Positions 34,986-42,674 of a stretch of DNA of 64,000 bases are shown piece after piece. Under the pieces are notes generated by a model. That model saw only the letters and a list, made by a program, of their open reading frames with translations, was not told the DNA's origin and searched no databases. This DNA is from ZC4RG35 sp041747855. GTDB lineage: Bacteria; Actinomycetota; Acidimicrobiia; Spongiisociales; ZC4RG35. The translations under genes and the position numbers were made by a program. The stretch covers positions 1 through 64,000 of the forward strand of contig JBGTEJ010000060.1 in NCBI GenBank assembly GCA_041747855.1, written 5' to 3'. Positions within the stretch are counted from its first letter, which is position 1. Each line of letters opens with the position of its first letter.

Positions 34986-36166
34986 GTCCCCTCCCCGAAA
35001 CCCCTGACACGGAGGGCGTTGAGGTTGATGAACCCTTCGGCGTCGGCCTGCCGATAGACCTTGTCCTCTTCGAAGGTGGCGATCTCCGGGTCGTAACGCG
35101 TGTTGGGGGACCGACGACCGAGCACGGTCACCGAGCCTTTGTAGAGGAGGAGTCGGGCCTCACCGGTCACCGGCTCCTGGATCGAGTCCATCAGTTTCTG
35201 CATCTCCACTCTCTCCGGCGAAAACCAGAACCCGTTGTAGACCATGGTGGCGTACCTCCCGCCCAAGGAGTCCCGCAGGTGGAGAACTTCACGGTCGAGG
35301 ACGATCGACTCGACAGCCCGACGTGCCTTGTGAAGGACTGTCCCACCCGGGGTCTCGTAGACACCACGGCTCTTGATACCGACGAAGCGGTTCTCCACGA
35401 TGTCGATTCGGCCTACACCGTGACGACCCGCTCTCAGGTTCAGGTGCTCGAGAAGCTCGACCGGGCCCATTTCCACACCGTCCACCGATAAGGGAGTGCC
35501 CGATCGGAGCCCGACGATGATCTCCTCCGGATCGTCCGGTGCGATGTCCGGGTCCGTAGTCATCCTGAACATGCCAGGGGGTGGTGCCTCCCACGGGTCT
35601 TCGAGGATCCCACCCTCATATGAGATGTGGAACAGATTGGCATCCATCGAGTACGGGGACTCCTTGGTGACCGGGGTGGGGATGCCCCTGGCCGCGGCGT
35701 AGGCGACCAGATCGGCACGACCCTTCATGTCCCATTCCCGCCAGGGGGCGATGGTGCGAAGGTCGGGCGCCAGGGCTGCGGTGGTCAGTTCGAACCGGAC
35801 CTGGTCGTTGCCTTTGCCGGTGGCCCCGTGGGCGATCGCCTGGGCGCCGTGCTCACGGGCGGTGGCGACGAGGCCTTGGGTGATGATGGGACGGGCCAGG
35901 GAAGTGCCGAGCAGGTATTCGCCCTCATAGACGGCGGCCGCCCTGATCGCCGGGAAGACCGCGTCCCGGACGAAAGATGCCCTGCGATCGTCGACCACGG
36001 CAGCCACCGCACCGGTTGCCAGGGCTTTCGCCTCCGCCTCGGCTACCTCACCGCCCTGACCGACATCGCAGGTGTAGGTGACGACTTCGGCGTCGTACTC
36101 CTCACGCAACCAGGCGAGGATCACCGAAGTGTCGAGACCACCCGAGTAGGCAAGGACGATTCTCAT
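34982..36166 (-). CDS. argG: Argininosuccinate synthase
   Basis: The 394-residue enzyme condenses citrulline and aspartate with ATP. It begins MRIVLAYSGGLDTSVILAWL (PP-loop SGGLDTS), followed by GTSLARPIITQ, AHGATGKGNDQVRFEL, PWREWDMKGR, KESPYSMDANLFHISYEGG and ENRFVGIKSRGVYETPGG. The frame is open 50 codons further upstream, but ATG 36166 fits the family and lies 7 nt after a -10-like TAGTGT (36179-36174), again suggesting a leaderless mRNA. Confidence 0.96.
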   Translation of the reverse strand: MRIVLAYSGGLDTSVILAWLREEYDAEVVTYTCDVGQGGEVAEAEAKALATGAVAAVVDDRRASFVRDAVFPAIRAAAVYEGEYLLGTSLARPIITQGLVATAREHGAQAIAHGATGKGNDQVRFELTTAALAPDLRTIAPWREWDMKGRADLVAYAAARGIPTPVTKESPYSMDANLFHISYEGGILEDPWEAPPPGMFRMTTDPDIAPDDPEEIIVGLRSGTPLSVDGVEMGPVELLEHLNLRAGRHGVGRIDIVENRFVGIKSRGVYETPGGTVLHKARRAVESIVLDREVLHLRDSLGGRYATMVYNGFWFSPERVEMQKLMDSIQEPVTGEARLLLYKGSVTVLGRRSPNTRYDPEIATFEEDKVYRQADAEGFINLNALRVRGFGEGT

Positions 36167-36179
36167 CGGCCGAACACTA
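36167..36179 (-). promoter_or_regulatory. Putative -10 element of argGH, leaderless start
   Basis: On the minus strand TAGTGT (36179-36174) precedes the argG ATG by exactly 7 nt. No strong -35 and no recognisable ARG box is seen in the 50-bp divergent gap. Confidence 0.35.
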
Positions 36180-36216
36180 GGACAGCGTCCGTCCCGGCCA
36201 GGAATCTGGCAGATGG

Positions 36217-37645
36217 GTGGTGAGAATCGATGCCAAGATCCGTCGGACAGGTATCTTCCGACAGGTGAAGACACGCTTCCAACCGGGTCGGCCGGAGACC
36301 CGCTTCGCATACTCACCTCATGGCTACATCGCCTACCAGGTGTTCGGGCAAACCGGCCCTGACATCCTGTTCATCACCAACTGGATCACCAACCTGGATG
36401 TGATCTGGGAGGAACCGTCGGCAGCCCGCTTCTTCGACGAGCTGTCGAACATGGGACGGCTGATCCTGCTCGACAAACGGGGATCGGGAGTTTCGGACCT
36501 CCCGTCACGCGGCTACATCGACCCGATCGACGACACCGTCGACGATGTGAATGCGGTGCTCGACGAGATCGGGTCGACTGAAGCGACCCTGATCGGGGAC
36601 ACCGAGGGCGGGATGCTGTGCTGTGTCCTCGCCGCTTCGAGTCCAGAGCGCTTCCCCAAACTGGTCCTGCTGAACTCACTGGCGCGACTGGGCCGGGCCG
36701 ACGACTACCCGATCGGCGCCCCATCCAGGATCATCGATGAATGGTCCGACGGCTGGCGCCGCTACTACGGGATCGGTCCCGAAAACGCTTGCTCTCACAG
36801 CACCTTCAGTCGCCGAAGACCGACGTTTCAGCGAGTGGTATGTGCGGTACCAGCGGCTCTCGATGGCGCCCTCGGTCGCCCGTCAGGCACTCCGATGGAT
36901 TACGGAGACCGATGTTCGGGCGGTGCTCCCAGCGATACAGGCGCGCACCCTGGTCATCCATCGCCGCGACGCTCTCTTCACCCGTCTCGCCTTCGGTGAG
37001 TACCTGGCGGACCAAATCCCGGGCGCACGACTGGAAGTGGTCGAGGGGGCGGACACCCATCCTTTCCACGCCGGAGACACCACCATCATCCTCGAGCACA
37101 TCCGAACCTTTATGACGGGGGAAAGCGGCTCGCTCAAAACCAACCGGCAGCTGACCACGGTCCTCTTCAGCGACATAGTCGGGTCCACCGAGATGGCGTC
37201 CCGTCTCGGTGACCAGAACTGGCTCGACCTGCGCGACGACCACGACCAGCTTGTCCGGATGAACCTGGCCCGTTTCGGTGGCCGCGAGTGGGCGACCACC
37301 GGCGACGGGTTCGTGGCCACCTTTGACGGCCCCAACCGCGCAGTCCAGGCGGCTCTGGCCATGACCGCCGACCTGGAACGGCTGGGGGTCAACATCCGGG
37401 TCGGGGTCCACACCGGTGAGGTCGAAGTTCGCGGCACCGAGATCGGTGGGATAGCCATGCATATCGCCTCGCGGGTGATGTCGGAGACCAAATCTGGCGG
37501 TGTGATGGTATCGGGGACGGTCAAGGACCTCGTCGTCGGTGCCCATGTCGAGTTTGCGGAGTGCGGGCGTTTCGATCTCAAGGGTGTCCCCGGAGAATGG
37601 ACCCTGTTCGAGGCGACGGCGCCGTCACTCTCCCTCGCCGGCTGA
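36217..37645 (+). pseudogene. Alpha/beta-hydrolase + class III adenylate cyclase, disrupted by a frameshift
   Basis: Two overlapping frames join into one family protein: 36217-36999 encodes the N-terminal alpha/beta-hydrolase-like part (FAYSPHGYIAYQVFGQTGPDI, LLDKRGSGVSD) and 36737-37645 encodes the rest plus a C-terminal class III cyclase domain (TTVLFSDIVGSTEMASRLGD, TTGDGFVATFDGP, IRVGVHTGEVE). Homology passes from frame 1 to frame 2 around 36780-36795 (after YGIGPENA, resuming LTAPSVAEDRRF), so one extra base is present. The hydrolase nucleophile elbow is GDTEGG, with Thr for Ser. It could be a true inactivated gene or a sequencing error; the cyclase half keeps both metal-binding Asp residues. 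Confidence 0.8.
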
Positions 37646-37690
37646 GTACGACCTCGGGAACCGGTGACGTCTCGACTGCGTCCTAACCGG

Positions 37691-38158
37691 ATGAAGAACA
37701 CAACCCGCGTCCTTGGCGGCGCACTCCTGGTGATCGTCGCGGTCGCCTGTGCAGGTGGGACGACATCAACCACCGTCACCTCACCCACGACGACCACGAT
37801 GCCGACCACGACCACCTCGCCTGCCGAAGCCGGTTCGGTGATAGCCGAGTTCCGGACGCCGGACGGGGTCACCTACAGGATCCTCCTCGAAGATGAGGCA
37901 GCGGCGCATGCCCGGCAAAGGTTCGCCAGCGGAGAACCGGCCGGTATCCCCAACGGGAAGATCAACCCGGGCGACGGCGGAGTCAACACAGGTCATGAGT
38001 GGCACATCACCGAAGTGGAATGGGCCGACATGGCAATAGAGGTCTGCGACGGAAACGCCGGGTACATCGACGATCTCGGCTACGAGGAGTTCGTAAACCA
38101 GCACGGCGATCGTTTCTGTCCCTGGAGCGCCGAACTGATCGACCTGATCGAGCCCTAA
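37691..38158 (+). CDS. Lipoprotein with BP74-like domain
   Basis: The 155-residue protein has a lipoprotein signal (GALLVIVAVAC), a Thr-rich linker of about 25 residues, and a domain resembling the N-terminal domain of the calmodulin-binding protein BP74: VIAEFRTPDGVTYRILL, AAAHARQRFASGEPAGIPNGKI shortened here to HARQRFASGEPAG, GHEWHI, MAIEVCDGNAGYI and FCPWSAELIDLIE. Two Cys residues (CDG and FCPW) may form a disulfide. The function is unknown. Start ATG 37691 is preferred over the GTG at 37664. Its stop interlocks with the convergent gene. Confidence 0.7.
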   Translation: MKNTTRVLGGALLVIVAVACAGGTTSTTVTSPTTTTMPTTTTSPAEAGSVIAEFRTPDGVTYRILLEDEAAAHARQRFASGEPAGIPNGKINPGDGGVNTGHEWHITEVEWADMAIEVCDGNAGYIDDLGYEEFVNQHGDRFCPWSAELIDLIEP

Positions 38159-38511
38159 GCTCTTCTCCTACTCGCCAGCAGGCGCCCTGCCACCTCACCA
38201 ATGAGGTGGTAGGGCACCGGCTCGTTGAGGGGAAACTTGAGAGTCCCTCTCCCCGACCGGTAACGAGCGATCGATTCCTCGAGATCACCCATGTCGTCGA
38301 GGACCGGATAGACCGACACGTGTTTGGCGAACCCGGCGAAGTAGACGACATATCGGCCGTCGATCTTGAAGGTCGGGATCCGGTAGCTGATCGTCTCCTC
38401 CGCCTCAGGCATCACCCCACCGATCGTCGAGTGGATCTCGTTGAGGACGACACGGGTCTCGGCGTGGAAAGCGTCGATGTATTCCTCAATGGTGGTTGGC
38501 TTGTCGGCCAT
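38155..38511 (-). CDS. DUF1801 (YdhG-like) domain protein
   Basis: The 118-residue protein matches the DUF1801 fold, related to the frataxin-like YdhG group: TIEEYIDAFHAETRVVLNEIH, EAEETISYRIPTFKIDGRYVV and KFPLNEPVPYHLIGEV. The role is unknown; small stand-alone members are widespread in soil bacteria. It lies downstream of the TetR gene on the same strand, 3 bp away, and could be its operon partner. Confidence 0.82.
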   Translation of the reverse strand: MADKPTTIEEYIDAFHAETRVVLNEIHSTIGGVMPEAEETISYRIPTFKIDGRYVVYFAGFAKHVSVYPVLDDMGDLEESIARYRSGRGTLKFPLNEPVPYHLIGEVAGRLLASRRRA

Positions 38512-38514
38512 TTC

Positions 38515-39090
38515 TCAGGTAAGTCCGTGCATGGCGAACCCGGTCAACCGGTCCACGAGCCCCCCACGGTCGAGCAGGCCCGTGGGCTGATACCAGCGCT
38601 CCAGCGAGTTGAGGATCGAGAGGATGAAGATCGCCTCCAGTTTGGGGTCGGCGTCGGACCGGAAGGCCCCCGCGGCGACCCCTTCGCCGATGATCTCCCG
38701 GAAGGCGGCCTCATAGTGGTCTCTGGCCTCGAGGACCCGGGAGCGGTGGCTGTGGTCGAGCATCCTGGCCTCGTTGAGGAAGGTGCGGGATACGTCCATG
38801 TTGTCGAGCACCACATCGACGTGCCCGGCGATCAGGGCCTGCAGACGTAGCTCCGGGCCTCCAGGAGCCTCTAGGGCAGCCCTGGCCGATGACTCGAACA
38901 GGGTGGCGCCCTCCTCGACCACAGATACCAGGAGGTCCTGCTTGGAGTCGACATGGGAGTACAACGACGACCCGAGGAGGCCGAGCTCTTTGCCCAGATC
39001 GCGCATTGACGTCCCGTGGTAGCCCTTCTCGGCGAACAGCTTCCCGGCGGCCCGGACCACGTCGCCCCGAGTGTTCCGGGTGGTCACCAT
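38515..39090 (-). CDS. TetR-family transcriptional regulator of the paa genes (PaaR-like)
   Basis: The 191-residue protein has an N-terminal TetR helix-turn-helix (RGDVVRAAGKLFAEKGYHGTSMRDLGKELG, of which GYHGTSMRDLGKELG is the recognition part) and a helical ligand-binding C-terminus. Its ATG shares one base with the paaE stop (TGATG), so it is cotranslated with the paa operon. Such regulators usually repress the linked genes until a CoA-thioester ligand binds. The palindrome at 42611-42622 in the paaA promoter is its likely operator (inference). Confidence 0.87.
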   Translation of the reverse strand: MVTTRNTRGDVVRAAGKLFAEKGYHGTSMRDLGKELGLLGSSLYSHVDSKQDLLVSVVEEGATLFESSARAALEAPGGPELRLQALIAGHVDVVLDNMDVSRTFLNEARMLDHSHRSRVLEARDHYEAAFREIIGEGVAAGAFRSDADPKLEAIFILSILNSLERWYQPTGLLDRGGLVDRLTGFAMHGLT

Positions 39091-40163
39091 CAGCGGTGGT
39101 CGTACCTGACCACGACCTTGTCGGTGAGCGGATGCGCCTGACAGGTGAGGACAAAACCAGCCTCGACCTCGGAGTCGACCAAGGCGTAGTTCTTGGTCAT
39201 GGACACTTCACCCTCCTCGATCCTCCCCTTGCAGGTGGCGCACATTCCTCCCTTGCAAGAGAAGGGCAATTCGGTCCGCACCCGCAGGGCAGCATCGAGG
39301 ATCGACGTCTCGGGAGTCATCCGAGTCTGGACCGCACGTCCGTCGAGAATGACGGTGAGTTCAACCATGCCCTCGCCCGCAGGCGGTTCGGGTGGCAACG
39401 TGGAAGCGTCCAGCGGTCCGGCGAAGAAGAGCTCGTCATGAATCTTTCCCTCTTCGACCCCCATGCCCTCGAGGGTCCCACGGGCCATGGCCACCATGTC
39501 GAAAGGACCGCACAGGTACCAGCCATCCACGGGCCTCGATCCGAGGAGACGGTCATAGATGGTCCGGATCTTTACGGCATCGATACGCCCGGACAGGAGG
39601 GGGACGTCAGATCCTTCCCTGCTCAAGACGTGGAACAGCTGCAGACGCGGATGGAACCGGTCTTTCAACCCTTCGAGCTCGTCGAGGAACATGATGCTGT
39701 TGACGGTCCGATTCCCGAAGATCACCGTCCACTCGGCTTGGGGCTCCAGTTCCAGCGACGTCGACACGAGGGAGAGGACCGGGGTTATCCCCGACCCGGC
39801 GGTAATCGCCACAGCGCGCCTGGGACTTGTCGGATCGATGTCGATGGTGAACTCGCCAACCGGGGGCATCACCTCGACGGTGTCCCCTGCGCGGAGAATG
39901 TCGTTGGCATGGTTTGAGAAGGCGCCACCGGGAAGTCTCTTGACCCCGACCCTGAGCTTGCCACTCCCTGCTGGAGCGCAGATCGAGTAGGAGCGTCTGA
40001 CGTCGGATCCCTCGATCAAACAACGCATGGTCACGTGCTGACCCGGGAGGTAGTCGAAGGAGGAGGCCAGTTCAGCTGGAACATCCAGGGTCACCGCCAC
40101 CGAATCATCGGTTAGACGGGTGACCTCTGTGATCCGCAGCGGGTGGAAGACGACCTCGCTCAT
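39090..40163 (-). CDS. paaE: Phenylacetyl-CoA epoxidase reductase subunit
   Basis: The 357-residue FNR-type reductase has a FAD domain (RRSYSICAPAGSGKL), an NAD domain (AITAGSGITPVLSLV, YLCGPFDMV) and a C-terminal plant-type 2Fe-2S domain (SCKGGMCATCKGRI, LTCQAHP). It delivers electrons from NAD(P)H to the PaaABC diiron oxygenase. The ATG at 40163 overlaps the paaD stop as ATGA. Confidence 0.94.
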   Translation of the reverse strand: MSEVVFHPLRITEVTRLTDDSVAVTLDVPAELASSFDYLPGQHVTMRCLIEGSDVRRSYSICAPAGSGKLRVGVKRLPGGAFSNHANDILRAGDTVEVMPPVGEFTIDIDPTSPRRAVAITAGSGITPVLSLVSTSLELEPQAEWTVIFGNRTVNSIMFLDELEGLKDRFHPRLQLFHVLSREGSDVPLLSGRIDAVKIRTIYDRLLGSRPVDGWYLCGPFDMVAMARGTLEGMGVEEGKIHDELFFAGPLDASTLPPEPPAGEGMVELTVILDGRAVQTRMTPETSILDAALRVRTELPFSCKGGMCATCKGRIEEGEVSMTKNYALVDSEVEAGFVLTCQAHPLTDKVVVRYDHR

Positions 40164-40621
40164 ATCTGCTTGAAGTAGTCGAAGGGCTCCCCGCAGGAGG
40201 AGCACACCATCAGGGCTTTGCACGCCGTCGAACCGAACTGAGCGATGACTTTGGGGCTGTCGGCTCGGCACCGGGGACACAAGACCTCTTCCTGCCTGGT
40301 AGGTGGTGCGATCCCGAACTCAGCGAGCTTGCGGTGCCCCTCCTCGGACATCCAGTCGGTGCTCCATGCAGGCATGAAGACGGTGCGGACCCGGACGTCC
40401 TCATACCCGGCGTCGTTCAGAGCAGCACGGATGTCATCTTCGATCTGACGCATCGCGGGGCACCCCGAATAGGTGGGGGTGATGGTGCAAACCACCGTGC
40501 CGTCCTCGATGGTCACGTCCCTGAGGATCCCCAGATCGGCGATGGTGAGCACAGGGATCTCCGGGTCGACTACGGCGGAAACCACTTCCCTGACTGTGGC
40601 GACTGTCCACGTGGTCACCAT
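40160..40621 (-). CDS. paaD: Phenylacetyl-CoA epoxidase maturation protein
   Basis: The 153-residue protein has a DUF59/MIP18-like domain (VVDPEIPVLTIADLGILRDV, TYSGCPAMRQIEDDI) and a C-terminal Cys4 knuckle (CPRCRADSP ... CSSCGEPFDYFK), as in PaaD. It is needed for iron-sulfur or diiron maturation of the epoxidase complex. It overlaps paaC by 7 bp. Confidence 0.93.
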   Translation of the reverse strand: MVTTWTVATVREVVSAVVDPEIPVLTIADLGILRDVTIEDGTVVCTITPTYSGCPAMRQIEDDIRAALNDAGYEDVRVRTVFMPAWSTDWMSEEGHRKLAEFGIAPPTRQEEVLCPRCRADSPKVIAQFGSTACKALMVCSSCGEPFDYFKQI

Positions 40622-41313
40622 GTCAGACCCGGATAGCTACGGGCCATCCACTGCATGTCGGCGAGCAGATGACCGAGATGCTCGGTATGGAGTCCCTGCC
40701 GTCCCCCCGTCCTCTGAAACGGATCCGTGGGGACACTCAATTCTGCTTCGTCGAGAACGGCGGTGACTTCATCTTCCCAGGCCAGCCGGTGAGCACTGGA
40801 GGGGCCTTCGAACATTTCGCCGGTGTACCTCCATAGTCTGTCGAGGGAGTCCTGCACCCTGACGTGGGACTCTTCGGTCCCATCTCCGAGACGGATCACC
40901 CACCCCGAGGAGAATCTCCAGTGGTAGTCGGCCTCCTTCAGAGCCTTGGCGGCGACACCGGCCAACACCTCGTCTCCCGAACCGCTCAGATCGGCCCAAA
41001 GGAGACGCTGATAGGCATCGAAGAGCATCTGTCTGACGACAGTGTCGGCGAAATCGCCGTTCGGTTGTTCGACCAGCAGGAGATTGGTGTAGTCACGCTC
41101 GGTCCGGAGCATGGCGAAGTCGTCCTCGGTCCGACCTTCCCCTTCGAGCTCGCCTGCTCGTGTGTACAGGGTCCTGGCCACCCCCAGGTGATCGAGACCG
41201 ATGTTGCCGAGAGCGATATCGAGTTCCAGTTCGGGGGCGTTCGAGATCCACTCCCCCAACCGTTGGGCGAGGACCATGTTGTCGTCGGCGTGGGCGATGA
41301 GATGGGCGACCAT
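40615..41313 (-). CDS. paaC: Phenylacetyl-CoA epoxidase structural subunit
   Basis: The 232-residue helical ferritin-like protein partners PaaA. Features are IAHADDNMVLAQRLGEWI, GNIGLDHLGVARTLYTRAGE, and KALKEADYHWRFSSGWVIRLGDGTEESH (reading KEADYHWRFSSGWVIRLGDG). The start ATG at 41313 shares one base with the paaB stop (TGATG). Confidence 0.93.
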   Translation of the reverse strand: MVAHLIAHADDNMVLAQRLGEWISNAPELELDIALGNIGLDHLGVARTLYTRAGELEGEGRTEDDFAMLRTERDYTNLLLVEQPNGDFADTVVRQMLFDAYQRLLWADLSGSGDEVLAGVAAKALKEADYHWRFSSGWVIRLGDGTEESHVRVQDSLDRLWRYTGEMFEGPSSAHRLAWEDEVTAVLDEAELSVPTDPFQRTGGRQGLHTEHLGHLLADMQWMARSYPGLTW

Positions 41314-41657
41314 CACATGTGCCCCACTTCCTCGGGGATGTCGTAAGTGGTTGCCAGTCGGTAGACCTTGTCGTTGGCCTCCACATAGTCGGCCGCCGCC
41401 TCGGGCTCGAAGGCATGGACCTCCGTGCTGGGCACCACCCAGACACTGATTCCTTCGCCACGACGGGTGTATACGTCGCGGGCGTTCTCCAGTGCGGTCA
41501 CCGGGTCGGGGGCGTGGAGGCTCCCGATGTGAACATGGGAGATCCCGCGACGGGCTCTGACAAAGACCTCCCACATCGGCCAACCCTCAGGAGTGGAACC
41601 GGTGGTCTCTTCGAGTTCGTGTCTCTCCCCGGGCGCCACAGGCACGTCGTATGTCAT
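41313..41657 (-). CDS. paaB: Phenylacetyl-CoA epoxidase subunit PaaB
   Basis: The 114-residue small subunit bridges the PaaAC heterodimers. The core WEVFVRARRGISHVHIGSLHAPD is family-typical (WEVFVRARRGISHVHIGSLH), with HAFEPEAAADYVEANDKVYR near the C-terminus. It has an N-terminal extension of about 25 residues compared with the E. coli protein. It is coupled to paaA through ATGA. Confidence 0.93.
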   Translation of the reverse strand: MTYDVPVAPGERHELEETTGSTPEGWPMWEVFVRARRGISHVHIGSLHAPDPVTALENARDVYTRRGEGISVWVVPSTEVHAFEPEAAADYVEANDKVYRLATTYDIPEEVGHM

Positions 41658-42592
41658 GCCGCGCTCCTCTCGTCTCTCCGGACGTTCTTGGCGGCGTGCG
41701 CGGTTGCAGCCTCTCGGACCCAGGCGCCGTCCTCCCATGCCTTGGTCTTGTGGGCGATTCGGTCCCGATTCATGGGACCGTTGCCTTTGACCACCTGCCA
41801 GAACTCGTCCCAATCGATCTGGCCGAAGTCGTAGTGGCCCCGCTCCTCGTTCCACCTGAGATCAGGGTCGGGGATGGTGAGACCCAAGTAATCGGCTTGG
41901 GGAACTGTCATGTCCACGAACTGTTGGCGGAGGTCGTCGTTCGACACCCGCTTGATCTTCCATGACATCGACTGCTCGGTGTGTGTCGAGTCGGTGTCAT
42001 GTGGGCCGAACATCATCAGCGAGGGCCACCACCATCTATCGAGTGCGTCCTGGGCCATCGCCTTCTGCTCGGGCGAGCCCTGACAGAGTCGAATGAGGAT
42101 CTCGTATCCCTGACGCTGATGGAACGATTCCTCCTTGCAGATTCGAACCATGGCCCTCGCATATGGACCGTAAGAGCATCGGGTGAGCATCACCTGGTTG
42201 GTGATGGCTGCACCGTCGACGAGCCAACCGATGGTCCCCATGTCCGCCCAGCTGAGCGTGGGGTAGTTGAAGATGGACGAGTACTTGTGTTTGCCCTGAT
42301 GGAGCAGCTCCTGGAGCTCGTCTCTTTTCACCCCCAGCGTTTCGGCGGCCGAGTAGAGGTAGAGGCCATGTCCGGCCTCGTCCTGGACCTTGGCCATGAG
42401 GATGGCCTTCCGGTGGAGACTGGGCGCCCTGCTGATCCAGTTGCCCTCGGGTTGCATACCGATGATCTCGGAGTGGGCGTGTTGAGCGATCTGACGGACC
42501 AGGGTGGTTCGATACGACTCGGGCATCCAGTCGGTGGGCTCGATCTTCTCCTCGGCGTCGACTATCTCCTGGAAGTTTTCCTCGGGTGTCAT
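41654..42592 (-). CDS. paaA: Phenylacetyl-CoA epoxidase catalytic subunit
   Basis: The 312-residue diiron oxygenase subunit epoxidises the aromatic ring of phenylacetyl-CoA. Iron ligands are visible in KVQDEAGHGLYLYSAAE and CKEESFHQRQGYE. ATG 42592 is chosen (MTPEENFQEIVDAEEKI): it lies 7 nt after TAATAT, whereas the longer frame would run through the promoter. It heads the operon paaABCDE-tetR. Later pathway enzymes (paaF, G, H, Z, K) are not in the window. Confidence 0.94.
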   Translation of the reverse strand: MTPEENFQEIVDAEEKIEPTDWMPESYRTTLVRQIAQHAHSEIIGMQPEGNWISRAPSLHRKAILMAKVQDEAGHGLYLYSAAETLGVKRDELQELLHQGKHKYSSIFNYPTLSWADMGTIGWLVDGAAITNQVMLTRCSYGPYARAMVRICKEESFHQRQGYEILIRLCQGSPEQKAMAQDALDRWWWPSLMMFGPHDTDSTHTEQSMSWKIKRVSNDDLRQQFVDMTVPQADYLGLTIPDPDLRWNEERGHYDFGQIDWDEFWQVVKGNGPMNRDRIAHKTKAWEDGAWVREAATAHAAKNVRRDERSAA

Positions 42593-42599
42593 GAACTTG

Positions 42600-42629
42600 A
42601 TATTAAACCAACGAACGTTCGTTTGTCTA
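42600..42629 (-). promoter_or_regulatory. paaA promoter with palindromic operator in the spacer
   Basis: On the minus strand TAGACA (42629-42624), an 18-bp spacer and TAATAT (42605-42600) precede the paaA ATG by 7 nt. The spacer contains the perfect 12-bp palindrome ACGAACGTTCGT (42611-42622), ideally placed for a repressor to block RNA polymerase; the TetR encoded at the operon end is the obvious candidate. Confidence 0.7.
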
Positions 42630-42674
42630 GTGAAAGGAACCACTCAGCGGTCCCGACCGTCCAATATCACGACC

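Noticed and set aside
42611..42622. LexA box at paaA
   Set aside because: CGAACGTTCG lacks the 4-bp spacer of the SOS box, and a TetR repressor encoded in the operon explains it better.
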